From Actinacidiphila acididurans (GTDB lineage Bacteria; Actinomycetota; Actinomycetes; Streptomycetales; Streptomycetaceae), in NCBI RefSeq assembly GCF_016918855.1, contig NZ_JADKYB010000007.1, forward strand, positions 248,001 through 312,000: DNA of 64,000 bases. The letters run 5' to 3'. The position numbers were made by a program, and so were the translations under genes. The notes beneath the pieces were generated by a model. It searched no databases, was not told where the DNA came from, and was given only the letters and a program-made list of their open reading frames with translations. How positions within the stretch are numbered: position 1 is the first letter of the stretch; each line of letters starts with the position of its first letter. This document shows positions 21,603-31,000 of this stretch, one piece after another.

Positions 21603-22448
21603 CGGAACCGCCTCCTGCTTGTTGCCGACTGTCGGGGACCAGTCTGACGCACGCCACTGACACCTGGTGCTGCTTGGCGTCAAGTCGGGACACAGGGGCC
21701 GGGGCGGCTCCGGGGCGAGTTGTGCACAGCCCCCGCTTTGAACCGATCTCCCCGCTAACTAACTGTGGCAGTAGTAGTAGGGGGTGTGGATACCGTGGAT
21801 AAGTGGTCTCCGCGCAGGTCAGGCCCCATTTTTTATCCACCGCGCCTGTGGAGGACGCCTGTGGACGAACAGGGCCGGCTGTGGACAACCGAAAGTTGTG
21901 CACACCCCATGCACAGGGGACGTGGGTTTCTCCCCAGGTTCGTCCCCAGGAATACCCAGGTTCTCCCCAGCCCAACCCACGCATGTGGTGTGACGCCTTT
22001 CACTCTTCCGAGGGACAGAGCGCATTTCGTTGCCGAACAGTGGACAAAGGTGTGGAGAAAACGGCTTCTCCTGTGCACAACCCGGCCCAGCCTGTGGGCG
22101 AGCGGTGGACAACCGGAAGTGGACCCCTTTTGGTGTCTTTTCCGTCCACAGTCTGTGGATCATGGTTGCCCACATATCCACAGCCCGCTGAGCTGGGTGG
22201 ACTCCTCGCGGCCGACCCCTCCTGTGGAGAGCGCGGGGACAACCCGGTTCTCCCCAGGGTGTGGAAACGCCCCGCCCGGTGAACCTGTGGAGAAACGTGC
22301 CGCGCCGACCCTGATTCGAACAGGGCCGGCGGGCACGAAAAGGCCCCGCGGGCCGTGGAGGCAGCGCGGGGCCGGTGGAAAACGGGGTCGGCGAAGGGCC
22401 GGGGACGAGCTGGGGACGGCCTGAGAGGGCTTTCCGGAGGCCGGGGGC
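21603..22448. other. oriC: Chromosomal origin of replication oriC
   Basis: 846 bases between dnaN and dnaA without a gene. I count about 18 DnaA-box-like 9-mers (consensus TTGTCCACA / TGTGGACAA) in both orientations. Among them: TTGTGCACA 21720, TGTGGATAC 21785, CGTGGATAA 21794, TTATCCACC 21833, TGTGGAGGA 21847, TGTGGACGA 21860, TGTGGACAA 21880, TTGTGCACA 21896, AGTGGACAA 22039, TGTGGAGAA 22051, TGTGCACAA 22072, GGTGGACAA 22104, CCGTCCACA 22142, TGTGGATCA 22154, ATATCCACA 22174, TGTGGAGAG 22223, TGTGGAAAC 22260, TGTGGAGAA 22286. They form two clusters separated by about 135 bases (21905-22038), as in streptomycete origins. A short A/T-rich patch lies at 21828-21837 and another at 21755-21780. 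Confidence 0.96.
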
Positions 22449-24443
22449 TCAGCTCTTGATGCGGTTGGTCAGCTCGGTCACCTGGTTGTAGATGGACCGC
22501 CGCTCGGCCATCAGCGAGCGGATCTTGCGGTCGGCGTGCATCACCGTGGTGTGGTCCCGGCCGCCGAACAGGGCGCCGATCTTGGGCAGCGACAGGTCGG
22601 TGAGCTCGCGGCACAGGTACATGGCGATCTGCCGGGCGGTGACCAGCACGCGGCTGCGCGAGGAGCCGGACAGGTCGTCCACGTTGAGCCCGAAGTACGC
22701 GGCGGTCTCCGCCATGATCGCGCTGCCGCTGATCTCCGGCACCGAGTCCTCGCCGCCCGGGATCAGGTCCTTGAGGACGATCTCGGTGAGCTGGAGGTCC
22801 ACCGGCTGCCGGTTGAGGCTGGCGAAGGCGGTCACCCGGATCAGCGCGCCCTCCAGCTCCCGGATGTTGCGGGAGATTCGGGAGGCGATGAACTCCAGCA
22901 CCTCCGGCGGCGCGTTCAGCTGCTCCTGCACCGCCTTCTTGCGCAGGATCGCGATCCGGGTCTCCAGCTCCGGCGGCTGGACGTCGGTGATCAGACCCCA
23001 CTCGAAGCGGTTGCGCAGCCGGTCCTCCAGGGTGACCAGCTGCTTGGGCGGCCGGTCCGAGGACAGCACGATCTGCTTGTTCGCGTTGTGCAGGGTGTTG
23101 AAGGTGTGGAAGAACTCCTCCTGCGTCGACTCCTTCTGCGCCAGGAACTGGATGTCGTCGACCAGCAGGATGTCCATGTCCCGGTACCGCTTGCGGAACG
23201 CGTCCGCCTTGCCGTCCCGGATGGAGTTGATGAACTCGTTGGTGAACTCCTCCGAGCTCACGTAGCGCACCCGGGTGCCCGGATACAGGCTGCGGGCGTA
23301 GTGCCCGATGGCGTGCAGCAGGTGCGTCTTGCCCAGGCCCGACTCGCCGTAGATGAACAGCGGGTTGTACGCCTTGGCCGGCGCCTCGGCGACCGCCACC
23401 GCCGCGGCGTGCGCGAAGCGGTTGGAGGCGCCGATCACGAAGGTGTCGAAGAGGTACTTCGGATTCAGCCGGGCGGTCGGCTCGACGCTGCCGCCACTGC
23501 CACCGGACCCGGAGCCCGTACCGCCGCCCCCGGCTCCCCTGCCGCCCGGGCCCGGCCCGCCGACCCCGGAGCCCGCGCCGCCGCCGGCCCCCGGCAGGTT
23601 CGGCAGCGCGGCGGGGCCGGTGAGCGGCCGCTCGTCGCCCGGCTCCTGGCGGCCCGGCCCACCGCCGTGCGGCGGCCAGCCGCCGGACGGGGACGCGTAC
23701 CCCTGCGGGCCGGACTGGCCCTGACGCGGCAGTGCCGGATAGCCGGACGGGTAGTCGTACGACTCACGCGGCGGCTCGTAGGACTCGCGCGGGCTGTCGT
23801 ACCCGTCACGGCCGCCGTCACGGGGTGGCGCGTAGTCGTCGCGGGGCGCACGCGGGTCGCGGTCGCGGGGGCCGCCCTCGTAGCCGTCGCGGGAGTCGCG
23901 CGGGGCGTCGTAGGAGTCGTACGACGAAACGTCCCCGAAACCGGGCGTGCCCCAGCCGCCGAGCCGGGGCTGCTGCCAGTCCGGGCGGTCGGAACGGTCG
24001 GAGCGGTCCTGGAAGTCAGGGCGGTCGGGCCGGTCCTGGAAATCGGACCGCTCGGCCCACGCCGGGCGCACCCGGGGGCCGTCGGGAAGGTCGTACGTCT
24101 CCTGCTGCGGGATCGCCGGCGGCTCGGCCGGCCGGGGGCGCTCCGGGGCGGCGGCCGGCGCCTGCTCCTGGTCGCCGCCGGAGGCCACCGCGATCGCGAT
24201 CCCGACCGCGTGGCCGAACTCACGGCTGAGCACATCGGTGATCAGCGGCAGCAGCCGGCCCTCGAGGACGCTCTTGGCGAACTCGTTGGGCGCCGAGAGG
24301 ACCGCGGTGCCCGCGACCAGGGCCAGCGGCTGAGTGCGCTGGAGCCACTCGGCATCCTTGGGCTTGAGGTCCTCGCCCTCCACCAGCAGTTTCTGGAGGA
24401 CACGCGGCCACACTGCGGCGAGATCGGCAGTTACGTCGGCCAC
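22449..24443 (-). CDS. dnaA: Chromosomal replication initiator DnaA
   Basis: 664 residues from GTG 24443 ([20 protein letters not shown]), the usual streptomycete start; only a weak GAGAG precedes it. Domain I covers about residues 1-95. Domain II is very long and Gly/Pro/Arg/Asp-rich, with repeated DYAPPRD/SYEPPRE-like stretches, to about residue 330. The AAA+ domain III has [17 protein letters not shown] (Walker A), [11 protein letters not shown] (Walker B) and SDRPPKQL (sensor 1). Domain IV contains the DnaA-box reader [15 protein letters not shown]. It melts oriC and acts as a transcription factor. The promoter and a DnaA-box pair upstream suggest autoregulation. The long domain II is typical for Streptomyces. 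Confidence 0.98.
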   Translation of the reverse strand: MADVTADLAAVWPRVLQKLLVEGEDLKPKDAEWLQRTQPLALVAGTAVLSAPNEFAKSVLEGRLLPLITDVLSREFGHAVGIAIAVASGGDQEQAPAAAPERPRPAEPPAIPQQETYDLPDGPRVRPAWAERSDFQDRPDRPDFQDRSDRSDRPDWQQPRLGGWGTPGFGDVSSYDSYDAPRDSRDGYEGGPRDRDPRAPRDDYAPPRDGGRDGYDSPRESYEPPRESYDYPSGYPALPRQGQSGPQGYASPSGGWPPHGGGPGRQEPGDERPLTGPAALPNLPGAGGGAGSGVGGPGPGGRGAGGGGTGSGSGGSGGSVEPTARLNPKYLFDTFVIGASNRFAHAAAVAVAEAPAKAYNPLFIYGESGLGKTHLLHAIGHYARSLYPGTRVRYVSSEEFTNEFINSIRDGKADAFRKRYRDMDILLVDDIQFLAQKESTQEEFFHTFNTLHNANKQIVLSSDRPPKQLVTLEDRLRNRFEWGLITDVQPPELETRIAILRKKAVQEQLNAPPEVLEFIASRISRNIRELEGALIRVTAFASLNRQPVDLQLTEIVLKDLIPGGEDSVPEISGSAIMAETAAYFGLNVDDLSGSSRSRVLVTARQIAMYLCRELTDLSLPKIGALFGGRDHTTVMHADRKIRSLMAERRSIYNQVTELTNRIKS

Positions 24444-24558
24444 AGTGCACGCTCTCTCGGTCGCTGGATGGTGCTGAGAACTCCCGCGAAAGTGTGGTCC
24501 TGCTGTGCGGCGGGAAGAGTACGAGGTTCTGCGCCGGGCGCGGTGCAGAGGTCCGGCC

Positions 24559-24588
24559 ACGGTAATCACGGCGGCCTGCGCGGTTCAA
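24559..24588 (-). promoter_or_regulatory. dnaA promoter (HrdB type)
   Basis: Minus strand TTGAAC (24588-24583), 18-base spacer, TACCGT (24564-24559). The predicted leader is about 110 bases. The DnaA-box pair starts 5 bases upstream of the -35, the place expected for autoregulation. Confidence 0.65.
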
Positions 24589-24592
24589 GTCG

Positions 24593-24613
24593 TTGTCCAC
24601 AGGGTGTGTACAA
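24593..24613. promoter_or_regulatory. Pair of DnaA boxes between dnaA and rpmH
   Basis: TTGTCCACA (24593-24601), a perfect consensus box, and TGTGTACAA (24605-24613) in inverted orientation, 3 bases apart. They lie between the two divergent promoters. Confidence 0.85.
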
Positions 24614-24636
24614 ATGGCGGGCGGGCGCGGGCGGGT

Positions 24637-24666
24637 TTGACCGGATGGCCCAGCCGCACGTACCGT
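24637..24666 (+). promoter_or_regulatory. rpmH-rnpA promoter (HrdB type)
   Basis: TTGACC (24637-24642), 18-base spacer, TACCGT (24661-24666). Close to TTGACA-N17/18-TANNNT. It would give an rpmH leader of roughly 165 bases. Confidence 0.65.
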
Positions 24667-24837
24667 ATCGAGGTCGAGTTGTCGATGGCTGCTGCCTGCC
24701 TACTGATGGGCGAGGGATCGTCCGGGTCTCCCGGGTGATCGTCAAAGCGGTACTCCGGCTGGTCCGCGAGCTTCTCGTGGGCGCACGGTGACAGCCAGGC
24801 GACGCCCCGCCGGACCCAACGACCCTGGAGCCCCCGA

Positions 24838-24975
24838 GTGAGCAAGCGCACCTTCCAGCCGAACAACCGCCGTCGTGCCAAGACCCACGGCTTCCGTCTG
24901 CGGATGCGGACCCGCGCCGGCCGCGCCATCGTCACGGCCCGCCGCAGCAAGGGTCGCGCCCGCCTGTCCGCCTGA
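24838..24975 (+). CDS. rpmH: 50S ribosomal protein L34
   Basis: 45 residues beginning [19 protein letters not shown], continuing [20 protein letters not shown] and ending RARLSA, the complete, highly basic L34 sequence. It starts with GTG; GGAG lies 9 bases upstream. rnpA follows 21 bases later, the near-universal L34-RNase P protein pair. It sits on the large ribosomal subunit. The promoter at 24637-24666 is shared with rnpA and probably yidD-yidC. Confidence 0.97.
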   Translation: MSKRTFQPNNRRRAKTHGFRLRMRTRAGRAIVTARRSKGRARLSA

Positions 24976-24996
24976 TCCACGACAGGTCGCTTTGCC

Positions 24997-25395
24997 GTGC
25001 TGCCCACCGACCATCGGCTGCGGCGGCGGCAGGACTTCGCAGAAGCGGTTCGCCGCGGACGCCGGGCAGGTCGGCCGCTGCTGGTCGTCCACCTGCGCCG
25101 TGACGCCTCTGACCCGCACGCACCCGGGGGGAATGCCCCCCCGGCGCGTGCGGGTTTCGTCGTGAGCAAGGCCGTCGGCAATGCGGTCCAGCGCAACCTG
25201 GTCAAGAGGCGACTGCGTCATCTCGTGAGGGAGCGTCTGTCACTGCTGCCCCCCGGTAGCCTTGTGGTAGTACGCGCGCTGCCGGGAGCCGGCAGTGCGG
25301 ACCAGGAACAGCTTGCCCTCGACCTGGATGCCGCGCTGAAGCGGCTGCTGGGTCGTGACACCCATGGCGACGCCGAGGGGAGGGTGGCTCGATGA
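24997..25395 (+). CDS. rnpA: Ribonuclease P protein component
   Basis: 132 residues, GTG start ([23 protein letters not shown]). It binds the RNase P RNA and assists 5' processing of tRNA precursors. The RNA-binding RNR motif region is present as [25 protein letters not shown] (key residues K, N, R, N, K, R, R). A short Asp/Pro-rich insertion is present before it ([14 protein letters not shown]). Its stop overlaps yidD by ATGA, so the two are translationally coupled. Confidence 0.97.
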   Translation: MLPTDHRLRRRQDFAEAVRRGRRAGRPLLVVHLRRDASDPHAPGGNAPPARAGFVVSKAVGNAVQRNLVKRRLRHLVRERLSLLPPGSLVVVRALPGAGSADQEQLALDLDAALKRLLGRDTHGDAEGRVAR

Positions 25396-25709
25396 AGTAT
25401 CCGTTGCTGGCACTGATCAAGCTCTACCAGTGGACGATCAGCCCACTGCTGGGGCCGGTCTGCCGCTATTACCCCTCGTGCTCGCACTATGGCTACACCG
25501 CCATTGACCGGCACGGCGCGATCAAGGGCAGTGCCCTGACCGTGTGGCGCATTCTGCGGTGCAATCCGTGGTCGCCCGGCGGCGTGGACCATGTCCCGCC
25601 GCGCAAGCGACCGCGCTGGCACGAAAGGCTGCGCCGCTACCTGCGGGGCGGCTCCGACGGGCCCGTCACGCCCGAGCCCACCGGACCCTCTCACGCCCAA
25701 GGAGCCTGA
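25392..25709 (+). CDS. yidD: Membrane protein insertion efficiency factor YidD
   Basis: 105 residues beginning [22 protein letters not shown] with [20 protein letters not shown]: the hallmark YPSCS-Y cysteine cluster and the amphipathic N-terminal helix of YidD. Downstream [18 protein letters not shown] is also typical. It is a small inner-face membrane protein helping YidC insert proteins. The start overlaps rnpA, and yidC begins 2 bases after its stop. The C-terminal ~30 residues are a variable basic/Pro tail. Confidence 0.96.
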   Translation: MKYPLLALIKLYQWTISPLLGPVCRYYPSCSHYGYTAIDRHGAIKGSALTVWRILRCNPWSPGGVDHVPPRKRPRWHERLRRYLRGGSDGPVTPEPTGPSHAQGA

Positions 25710-25711
25710 CC

Positions 25712-26998
25712 GTGGGGATTCTCAACCCCCTGTATGACGCCGTCTCGTGGATCATCGTCCAGTTCCACTCGTTCTACGGCCTGATCTTCGACAAGGACAG
25801 CGGCTGGGCCTGGGGTCTGTCGATCGTCTCGCTGGTGGTGCTGATCCGGATCTGCCTGATCCCGCTGTTCGTGAAGCAGATCAAGTCGACCCGGAACATG
25901 CAGGCGCTCCAGCCGAAGATGAAGGCGATCCAGGAGCGCTACAAGAACGACCGGCAGCGCCAGTCCGAAGAGATGATGAAGCTGTACCGGGAGACGGGCA
26001 CCAACCCGCTCTCCTCGTGCCTGCCGATCATCGCGCAGTCGCCGTTCTTCTTCGCCCTGTACCACGTGCTGAGCAACATCTCCAAGGGCAAGCCGGTCGG
26101 CGTCATCCACCAGAACCTGGTGACCAGCGCCCAGGACGCGCACATCTTCGGTGCTCCCCTGGCGTCGAAGTTCACCGACAGCGCCGCCCACGCGGTCTCG
26201 CTCGGCTCGACGGTGACCAACGTGCGGGTCGTCACGATCCTCATGATCATCCTGATGTCGGCGTCGCAGTTCTACACCCAGCGCCAGCTGATGACGAAGA
26301 ACGTGGACATGACGGTGAAGACGCCGTTCATGCAGCAGCAGAAGATGCTGATGTACGTCTTCCCGCTGATCTTCGCGGTGCTCGGCATCAACTTCCCGGT
26401 CGGTGTCCTCATCTACTGGCTGACCACCAACGTGTGGACCATGGGCCAGCAGATGTTCGTGATCCGGCGCAACCCCACCCCGGGCAGCCTGGCCTTCCAG
26501 CAGCGCCAGGAGCGGCTGCGGGCCAAGGGCAAGCTGGTGGAGGCGCCGGAGGAGGTCAAGGCCAAGGAGGCGGTCGAGGCCGCCCGCGCGAACCGTACCC
26601 AGCCCAAGCGGCAGACCAAGGCCCAGCGGTCGGGCTCGGGCAGCGGGGCCGCCGCGGGCACGACCCACACCGGCGGTGCGCCGCGAGCCGGCGCCCAGAA
26701 GTCGGCCGAGGGCGATGCTCACGAGGGCAGTGCGCACGAGGGCAGTGCGCACGAGGGCGGGGCCCACGAGGGCAGTGCACACGAGGGCCCGCAGGACGGC
26801 ACGTCCAAGGCGAACGGCACCGGCACCCCGAAGGCGAACGGCGCTCCGCGCGCGGGCCAGGCCCGCAAGCCCGGGGCCCCGCGGGCGGGCGGTGCCAAGC
26901 AGCGGGGCGGCGCCGCGTCGACGTCGGCCGGCAAGCAGTCCGGCACGGACGGCAAGGGCGCCAAGGGCAAGCCCACCAACTTGTCGAAGAAGAAGTGA
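25712..26998 (+). CDS. yidC: Membrane protein insertase YidC
   Basis: 428 residues from GTG 25712 ([13 protein letters not shown]), with AAGGAG 7 bases upstream. It inserts and folds inner-membrane proteins with or without Sec. Visible: first membrane helix near 30-50 ([20 protein letters not shown]), whose Arg in [10 protein letters not shown] is the conserved groove Arg; the cytoplasmic hairpin [38 protein letters not shown]; then the helices [49 protein letters not shown]. As in Gram-positive homologues there is no large periplasmic domain. The C-terminal tail is basic, with five repeats of A-H-E-G-S (see 26717-26791). Confidence 0.97.
   Translation: MGILNPLYDAVSWIIVQFHSFYGLIFDKDSGWAWGLSIVSLVVLIRICLIPLFVKQIKSTRNMQALQPKMKAIQERYKNDRQRQSEEMMKLYRETGTNPLSSCLPIIAQSPFFFALYHVLSNISKGKPVGVIHQNLVTSAQDAHIFGAPLASKFTDSAAHAVSLGSTVTNVRVVTILMIILMSASQFYTQRQLMTKNVDMTVKTPFMQQQKMLMYVFPLIFAVLGINFPVGVLIYWLTTNVWTMGQQMFVIRRNPTPGSLAFQQRQERLRAKGKLVEAPEEVKAKEAVEAARANRTQPKRQTKAQRSGSGSGAAAGTTHTGGAPRAGAQKSAEGDAHEGSAHEGSAHEGGAHEGSAHEGPQDGTSKANGTGTPKANGAPRAGQARKPGAPRAGGAKQRGGAASTSAGKQSGTDGKGAKGKPTNLSKKK
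26717..26791 (+). repeat. Five 15-bp repeats in yidC encoding A-H-E-G-S
   Basis: Five in-frame 15-base units of consensus GCGCACGAGGGCAGT; copies differ at a few positions. The product is a run of Ala-His-Glu-Gly-Ser units in the cytoplasmic C-terminal tail of YidC. The His/Glu richness could bind metal or ribosomal RNA, but slippage in a disordered tail is the simple explanation. Confidence 0.9.
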
Positions 26999-27014
26999 GA
27001 GGGAGATACCGGGC

Positions 27015-27533
27015 GTGAGCGACGTCAACACCAGCACGGCCGCCGACGGCGGCTCGGCCGCGACCCTGACCCGCCTGGAGCAGGAGGGTGAGATCGCCGC
27101 CGACTACCTGGAGGGGCTGCTGGACATCGCCGACCTCGACGGCGACATCGACATGGACGTCGAGGGCGAGCGCGCGTCGGTGTCGATCATCGGTGACACG
27201 GCCAGCCGCGATCTGAACAAGCTGGTCGGGCGGGACGGCGAGGTGCTGGAGGCGCTCCAGGAGCTGACCCGGCTGGCGGTGCACCGGGAGACCGGCGAGC
27301 GCAGCCGGCTGATGCTGGACATCGCCGGGTTCCGGGCCCGCAAGCGGGCCGAGCTGACCAAGCTGGGCACCGACGCGGCGGCCGAGGCCAAGGAGACCGG
27401 AGAGCCGGTGAAGCTGGACCCGATGACGCCGTTCGAGCGGAAGGTCGTGCACGACGCGGTGGCGGCGGCCGGGCTGCGCAGCGAGTCCGAGGGCGAGGAG
27501 CCGCACCGCCGGGTGGTCGTCCTCCCGGCCTGA
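27015..27533 (+). CDS. jag: Jag/KhpB-like RNA-binding protein (R3H domain)
   Basis: 172 residues from GTG 27015 (VSDVNTSTAADGG), 16 bases after yidC, with GGGAG upstream. A KH-like part (DLDGDIDMDVEGERASVSIIGDTASRDLNKLVGRDGEVLEALQELTRLAVHR) is followed by the R3H domain (RSRLMLDIAGFRARKRAELTKLG..PMTPFERKVVHDAVAAAGLRSESEGEEPHRRVVV). It binds RNA and is linked to cell envelope growth in other Gram-positives. The position after yidC is universal in this phylum. No separate N-terminal Jag domain is evident; the start is acidic and short. Confidence 0.94.
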   Translation: MSDVNTSTAADGGSAATLTRLEQEGEIAADYLEGLLDIADLDGDIDMDVEGERASVSIIGDTASRDLNKLVGRDGEVLEALQELTRLAVHRETGERSRLMLDIAGFRARKRAELTKLGTDAAAEAKETGEPVKLDPMTPFERKVVHDAVAAAGLRSESEGEEPHRRVVVLPA

Positions 27534-27580
27534 CCGCAGCTCCGGTTCGGCCCCGTCCGACATCTGCCGTCCGTCCAGCC

Positions 27581-27606
27581 GGCCCCGTCTGTTCGCAGAC
27601 GGGGCC
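27581..27606 (+). terminator. Hairpin with UUCG tetraloop after jag
   Basis: Perfect 11-bp stem (GGCCCCGTCTG / CAGACGGGGCC) closed by TTCG, 48 bases after the jag stop. The very stable UUCG tetraloop makes it a strong terminator or RNA stabiliser. It is followed by CGGCTTGTC rather than a U-run. Confidence 0.8.
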
Positions 27607-27702
27607 GCGGCTTGTCAGTCCGGCGCTGTGTAGTAAGCCTGAACGTGTACGCCCGGTGGACCCCCGCGGGCTGACCCAGGACTCCAGGAAAGGACCGCCC
27701 TC

Positions 27703-28443
27703 GTGACCGAGGCAGCAGCCGAGCTCCCCGCGCCGCCGGAGCAGGCCAGGACCGTCTTCGGTGACCGGTTCGCCGACGCCCTGCGCTACGCCGAGCTGCT
27801 CGCGGACGTCGGCGTCGGGCGTGGGCTGATCGGGCCCCGGGAGGTGCCGCGGCTGTGGGAGCGGCACCTGCTGAACTGCGCGGTGCTGTCCGAGGTGATC
27901 GACGACGACCTGTCGGTGTGCGACGTCGGCTCGGGGGCCGGGCTGCCCGGCATTCCGCTCGCGCTGACCCGGCCGGACCTGGAGATCACCCTGCTGGAGC
28001 CGCTGCTGCGCCGGACCACCTTCCTCGAGGAGGTGGTCAAGCTGCTGGGCCTGTCCAATGTCACGGTGGTCCGCGGCCGCGCCGAGGAGATGGTGGGCAA
28101 GCTGCCGCCGGTCGACCTGGTGACCGCGCGGGCGGTGGCGCCGCTGGAGCGGCTGGCCGGGTGGGGGCTGCCCCTGCTGCGGCCGCACGGTGAGATGGCC
28201 GTCCTCAAGGGCGACACCGCCGAGGAGGAGCTGAAGGGCGCCAGGGCGGCCCTGCACCGGCTCGGAGCGGTGGACGCCACGATCGTCCACGTCGGCGAGG
28301 GCATCGTGGACCCGCTGTCCACCGTGGTGCGGGTGCTGGTGGGCGAGAGCCCGGGCGGGGTACGGGCGGCCACCCGGCGGGCGAAGGCGGCCCGGGCCAG
28401 CCGTACGCCGCGGGGCGCTGCGGGCGGGCGCAAGCGCCGCTGA
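27703..28443 (+). CDS. rsmG: 16S rRNA (guanine527-N7)-methyltransferase RsmG
   Basis: 246 residues, GTG start (VTEAAAELPAPPEQ), GGAAAGGA upstream. It methylates G527 of 16S rRNA using S-adenosylmethionine; loss gives low-level streptomycin resistance. SAM-binding motif VCDVGSGAGLPGIPLAL, then LLEPLLRRTTFLEEVV, VTVVRGRAEEM and VTARAVAPLERLAGW, all typical. The C-terminus is long and basic (RAATRRAKAARASRTPRGAAGGRKRR), more than in E. coli. parA follows 252 bases later. The old name is gidB. Confidence 0.97.
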   Translation: MTEAAAELPAPPEQARTVFGDRFADALRYAELLADVGVGRGLIGPREVPRLWERHLLNCAVLSEVIDDDLSVCDVGSGAGLPGIPLALTRPDLEITLLEPLLRRTTFLEEVVKLLGLSNVTVVRGRAEEMVGKLPPVDLVTARAVAPLERLAGWGLPLLRPHGEMAVLKGDTAEEELKGARAALHRLGAVDATIVHVGEGIVDPLSTVVRVLVGESPGGVRAATRRAKAARASRTPRGAAGGRKRR

Positions 28444-28532
28444 GCGCGTTCGGCCAAATACACCATACAAACGACCAAGCCGACATAAAGCCGGAGTGTC
28501 TCCGGACAAAGACGCGCGACGCTCGCCATCGT

Positions 28533-28546
28533 GTTCCACGTGAAAC
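28533..28546. other. parS site 1 (GTTCCACGTGAAAC)
   Basis: One-mismatch copy of GTTTCACGTGAAAC, 87 bases after rsmG and upstream of parA. Intergenic. Confidence 0.9.
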
Positions 28547-28650
28547 GTCGCTCTCTGCTCCCCGGCGTGCTCAGCCGCGGCCGTGCCGCAGCCGAAGCGC
28601 GCGCGAATCGGCCCCCCAGAACGACCCCGACAGGGGATGGATCCCGGGAT

Positions 28651-28659
28651 TTGTCCACA
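28651..28659. promoter_or_regulatory. DnaA box upstream of parA
   Basis: Perfect TTGTCCACA, 37 bases before the chosen parA start and 105 bases after parS site 1. It could link segregation to DnaA, or be incidental. Confidence 0.6.
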
Positions 28660-28695
28660 GGCAGCCGGGGCTCGCTGGTTCAGCACCCCTCAGGC

Positions 28696-29832
28696 ATGGC
28701 AGGCTCTTCTCATCGCGAGCCTGACGTCGAGGAGTGTGAGTCCTTGCGGTCCGACGCCAATATCGCGGGGCCGATGGCCGATCCGGTCCCCGGTCCCCGC
28801 TCTGCTGAAACAGCCGGTGGACCCATGTCCGGTCCCCCGGGGTTCGGAGGCGATGTTTCACGTGAAACATTGCCTCCCATGGATGACACCCCCATCGGTC
28901 GCGCTGCCCAGTTGGCCGTCGAAGCACTGGGCCGGGCCGGTGAGGGCCTGCCCCGACCACCGCAGACCCGGGTGATGGTCGTCGCCAACCAGAAGGGTGG
29001 GGTCGGCAAGACCACGACCACGGTGAACCTGGCGGCCTCGCTGGCCCTGCACGGTGGCCGGGTGCTGGTGATCGACCTCGACCCGCAGGGCAACGCCTCC
29101 ACGGCGCTGGGCATCGACCACCATTCCGAAGTCCCGTCCATCTACGACGTGTTGGTGGAGAGCAAGCCGCTGTCGGACGTCGTGCAGCCGGTGGCCGATG
29201 TGGAGGGGTTGTTCTGCGCCCCCGCCACGATCGACCTGGCCGGCGCCGAGATCGAACTCGTCTCCCTGGTGGCCCGCGAGAGCCGGCTGCAGAAGGCGAT
29301 CGAGTCCTACGAGCAGCCGCTGGACTACATCCTGATCGACTGCCCGCCCTCCCTGGGCCTGCTCACCGTCAACGCCCTGGTGGCCGGTGCCGAGGTGGTC
29401 ATCCCGATCCAGTGCGAGTACTACGCGCTGGAGGGCCTGGGGCAGTTGCTGAAGAACGTGGACCTGGTCCGCGCCCACCTCAACCCGAAGCTGCATGTCT
29501 CCACGATCCTGCTGACCATGTACGACGCCCGCACCCGACTGGCGTCCCAGGTCGCGGAGGAGGTGCGCGCCCACTTCGGCAAGGAGGTGCTGCGCACCAG
29601 CATCCCGCGGTCGGTCCGTATCTCCGAGGCGCCCAGTTACGGCCAGACCGTCCTGACCTACGACCCCGGATCCACCGGCGCACTGTCGTATCTGGAAGCC
29701 GCCCGGGAGATGGCCCTACGGGGGCTGTCCGGCGGCAACAGCGCCGCCGAGTACGGCTCCGAGGGTGACTACGGCCCGCAGGGCCAGCACACCGAGCACA
29801 ACCCGCACAGCATGTCGGAGGGGATCCAGTGA
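28696..29832 (+). CDS. parA: Chromosome partitioning ATPase ParA
   Basis: 378 residues from ATG 28696 ([13 protein letters not shown]). The start is uncertain: no strong Shine-Dalgarno precedes it, and the conserved part begins near residue 90. The deviant Walker [41 protein letters not shown] and [17 protein letters not shown] are complete. ParA binds DNA with ATP and moves ParB-parS complexes; in Streptomyces it also works at hyphal tips. A perfect parS (28855-28868) lies within codons 54-58, read V-S-R-E-T. The stop overlaps the parB start as GTGA. Confidence 0.96.
   Translation: MAGSSHREPDVEECESLRSDANIAGPMADPVPGPRSAETAGGPMSGPPGFGGDVSRETLPPMDDTPIGRAAQLAVEALGRAGEGLPRPPQTRVMVVANQKGGVGKTTTTVNLAASLALHGGRVLVIDLDPQGNASTALGIDHHSEVPSIYDVLVESKPLSDVVQPVADVEGLFCAPATIDLAGAEIELVSLVARESRLQKAIESYEQPLDYILIDCPPSLGLLTVNALVAGAEVVIPIQCEYYALEGLGQLLKNVDLVRAHLNPKLHVSTILLTMYDARTRLASQVAEEVRAHFGKEVLRTSIPRSVRISEAPSYGQTVLTYDPGSTGALSYLEAAREMALRGLSGGNSAAEYGSEGDYGPQGQHTEHNPHSMSEGIQ
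28855..28868. other. parS site 2 (perfect GTTTCACGTGAAAC), inside parA
   Basis: Perfect 14-bp palindrome, extended to 16 bp by flanking T/A. It lies in the parA N-terminal linker and is read in frame as V-S-R-E-T. Confidence 0.96.
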
Positions 29833-30923
29833 GTGATCGACGCAGAGGGCTCGGCCGTGGTCTCGGCGCGCTGATCCCTGCCGCGCCGCAGACGACCAGT
29901 ACGCCGCAGGGGACCGCCCCGGTCCTGACGCCCGACCGGGGCGTCGCGGCGGCCAAGGTCGCCGGCCTGGTGGAGCGCAGGGCGTCCGAGAGCGCGCCGC
30001 CGGCGGCGGACATCCCTGTTTCACGTGAAACCGAACCGGAGCTGCCGGCGCCCCGGGTCCCGGTCAGCGGTGCCTACTTCGCGGAGCTGGAGCTCGGCGT
30101 CATCACTCCGAACCCACGCCAGCCGCGGGAGGTCTTCGACGAGGACGCCCTCAACGAGCTGATCATCTCCATCAAGGAGGTGGGTCTGCTCCAGCCGGTC
30201 GTGGTCCGGCAGATCGGTCCGGAGCGCTACGAGCTGATCATGGGCGAGCGGCGCTGGCGGGCCTGCAAGGAGGCCGGCCTGGAGCGGATTCCCGCGATCG
30301 TCCGTGACACCGACGACGAGAAGCTGCTCCTGGACGCCCTCCTGGAGAACCTGCACCGGGCCCAGCTCAACCCGCTGGAAGAGGCGGCGGCCTACGACCA
30401 GTTGCTGCGGGACTTCGCCTGCACCCACGAGCAGCTCGCCGACCGGATCGGCCGCTCCCGCTCACAGGTGTCCAACACGCTGCGGCTGCTGAAGCTGTCC
30501 GCCCCCGTGCAGCGGCGGGTGGCCGCCGGGGTCATCTCCTTCGGGCACGCCCGGGCGCTGCTCTCCCTGGAGGACCCGGAGGAGCAGGACAAGCTGGCGC
30601 TGCGGATCGTGGCCGAGGGGCTGTCGGTGCGCGCGGTCGAGGAGATCGTGACGCTGATGAACAGCGAGCCCAAGGCCGCCCGGAAGACCGCGGGCCCCCG
30701 GGCCGGCCGCCGGGTGTCTCCGGCACTGACCCACCTGGCCTCGCGGCTGTCCGACCGGTTCGACACCCGGGTGAAGGTGGACCTCGGTCAAAAGCGGGGA
30801 AAGATCGTTGTGGAGTTCGCCTCGATAGAGGATCTGGAGCGCATCCTGGGGGCGATGGCTCCCGGCGAGGGGAAGGTCCTGGAGACCAGCCTCGACGAGG
30901 AGCCGGAGGACGAGACGCAGTGA
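29829..30923 (+). CDS. parB: Chromosome partitioning protein ParB
   Basis: 364 residues, GTG start overlapping the parA stop (GTGA). ParB binds parS and spreads, using CTP, to build the segregation complex. After a basic start ([17 protein letters not shown]) the CTPase region has [34 protein letters not shown] and [14 protein letters not shown] with [13 protein letters not shown] spacing; the GERRWRA motif is the nucleotide-binding core. The HTH follows ([26 protein letters not shown]). The C-terminal dimer domain is present ([28 protein letters not shown]). A perfect parS lies in its own gene at 30018-30031, read V-S-R-E-T. Confidence 0.97.
   Translation: MSDRRRGLGRGLGALIPAAPQTTSTPQGTAPVLTPDRGVAAAKVAGLVERRASESAPPAADIPVSRETEPELPAPRVPVSGAYFAELELGVITPNPRQPREVFDEDALNELIISIKEVGLLQPVVVRQIGPERYELIMGERRWRACKEAGLERIPAIVRDTDDEKLLLDALLENLHRAQLNPLEEAAAYDQLLRDFACTHEQLADRIGRSRSQVSNTLRLLKLSAPVQRRVAAGVISFGHARALLSLEDPEEQDKLALRIVAEGLSVRAVEEIVTLMNSEPKAARKTAGPRAGRRVSPALTHLASRLSDRFDTRVKVDLGQKRGKIVVEFASIEDLERILGAMAPGEGKVLETSLDEEPEDETQ
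30018..30031. other. parS site 3 (perfect GTTTCACGTGAAAC), inside parB
   Basis: Perfect palindrome in the linker that follows the ParB N-terminal motif, read in frame V-S-R-E-T (codons 64-68). Confidence 0.96.
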
Positions 30924-30930
30924 TGTGACG

Positions 30931-30957
30931 GCACCCCGGCGGCTTCCGCCGGGGTGC
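30931..30957 (+). terminator. Terminator after parB
   Basis: Perfect 12-bp stem (GCACCCCGGCGG / CCGCCGGGGTGC) with a CTT loop, starting 7 bases past the parB stop. Confidence 0.85.
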
Positions 30958-31000
30958 TCTGGGGGCAGTCCGCTCACGGCAGAAATGGGGTCCAGGCCAC

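Larger units (their letters stand above)
24444..24837. promoter_or_regulatory. Divergent dnaA-rpmH regulatory region
   Basis: 394 bases holding the leftward dnaA promoter (24559-24588), two DnaA boxes (24593-24613), the rightward rpmH promoter (24637-24666) and an rpmH leader of about 165 bases. No open frame here looks coding. Confidence 0.75.

Noticed and set aside
23500..24200. Long open frames on the plus strand opposite dnaA domain II
   Set aside because: Shadow frames of the Gly/Pro/Arg-rich domain II; no start signal or family.
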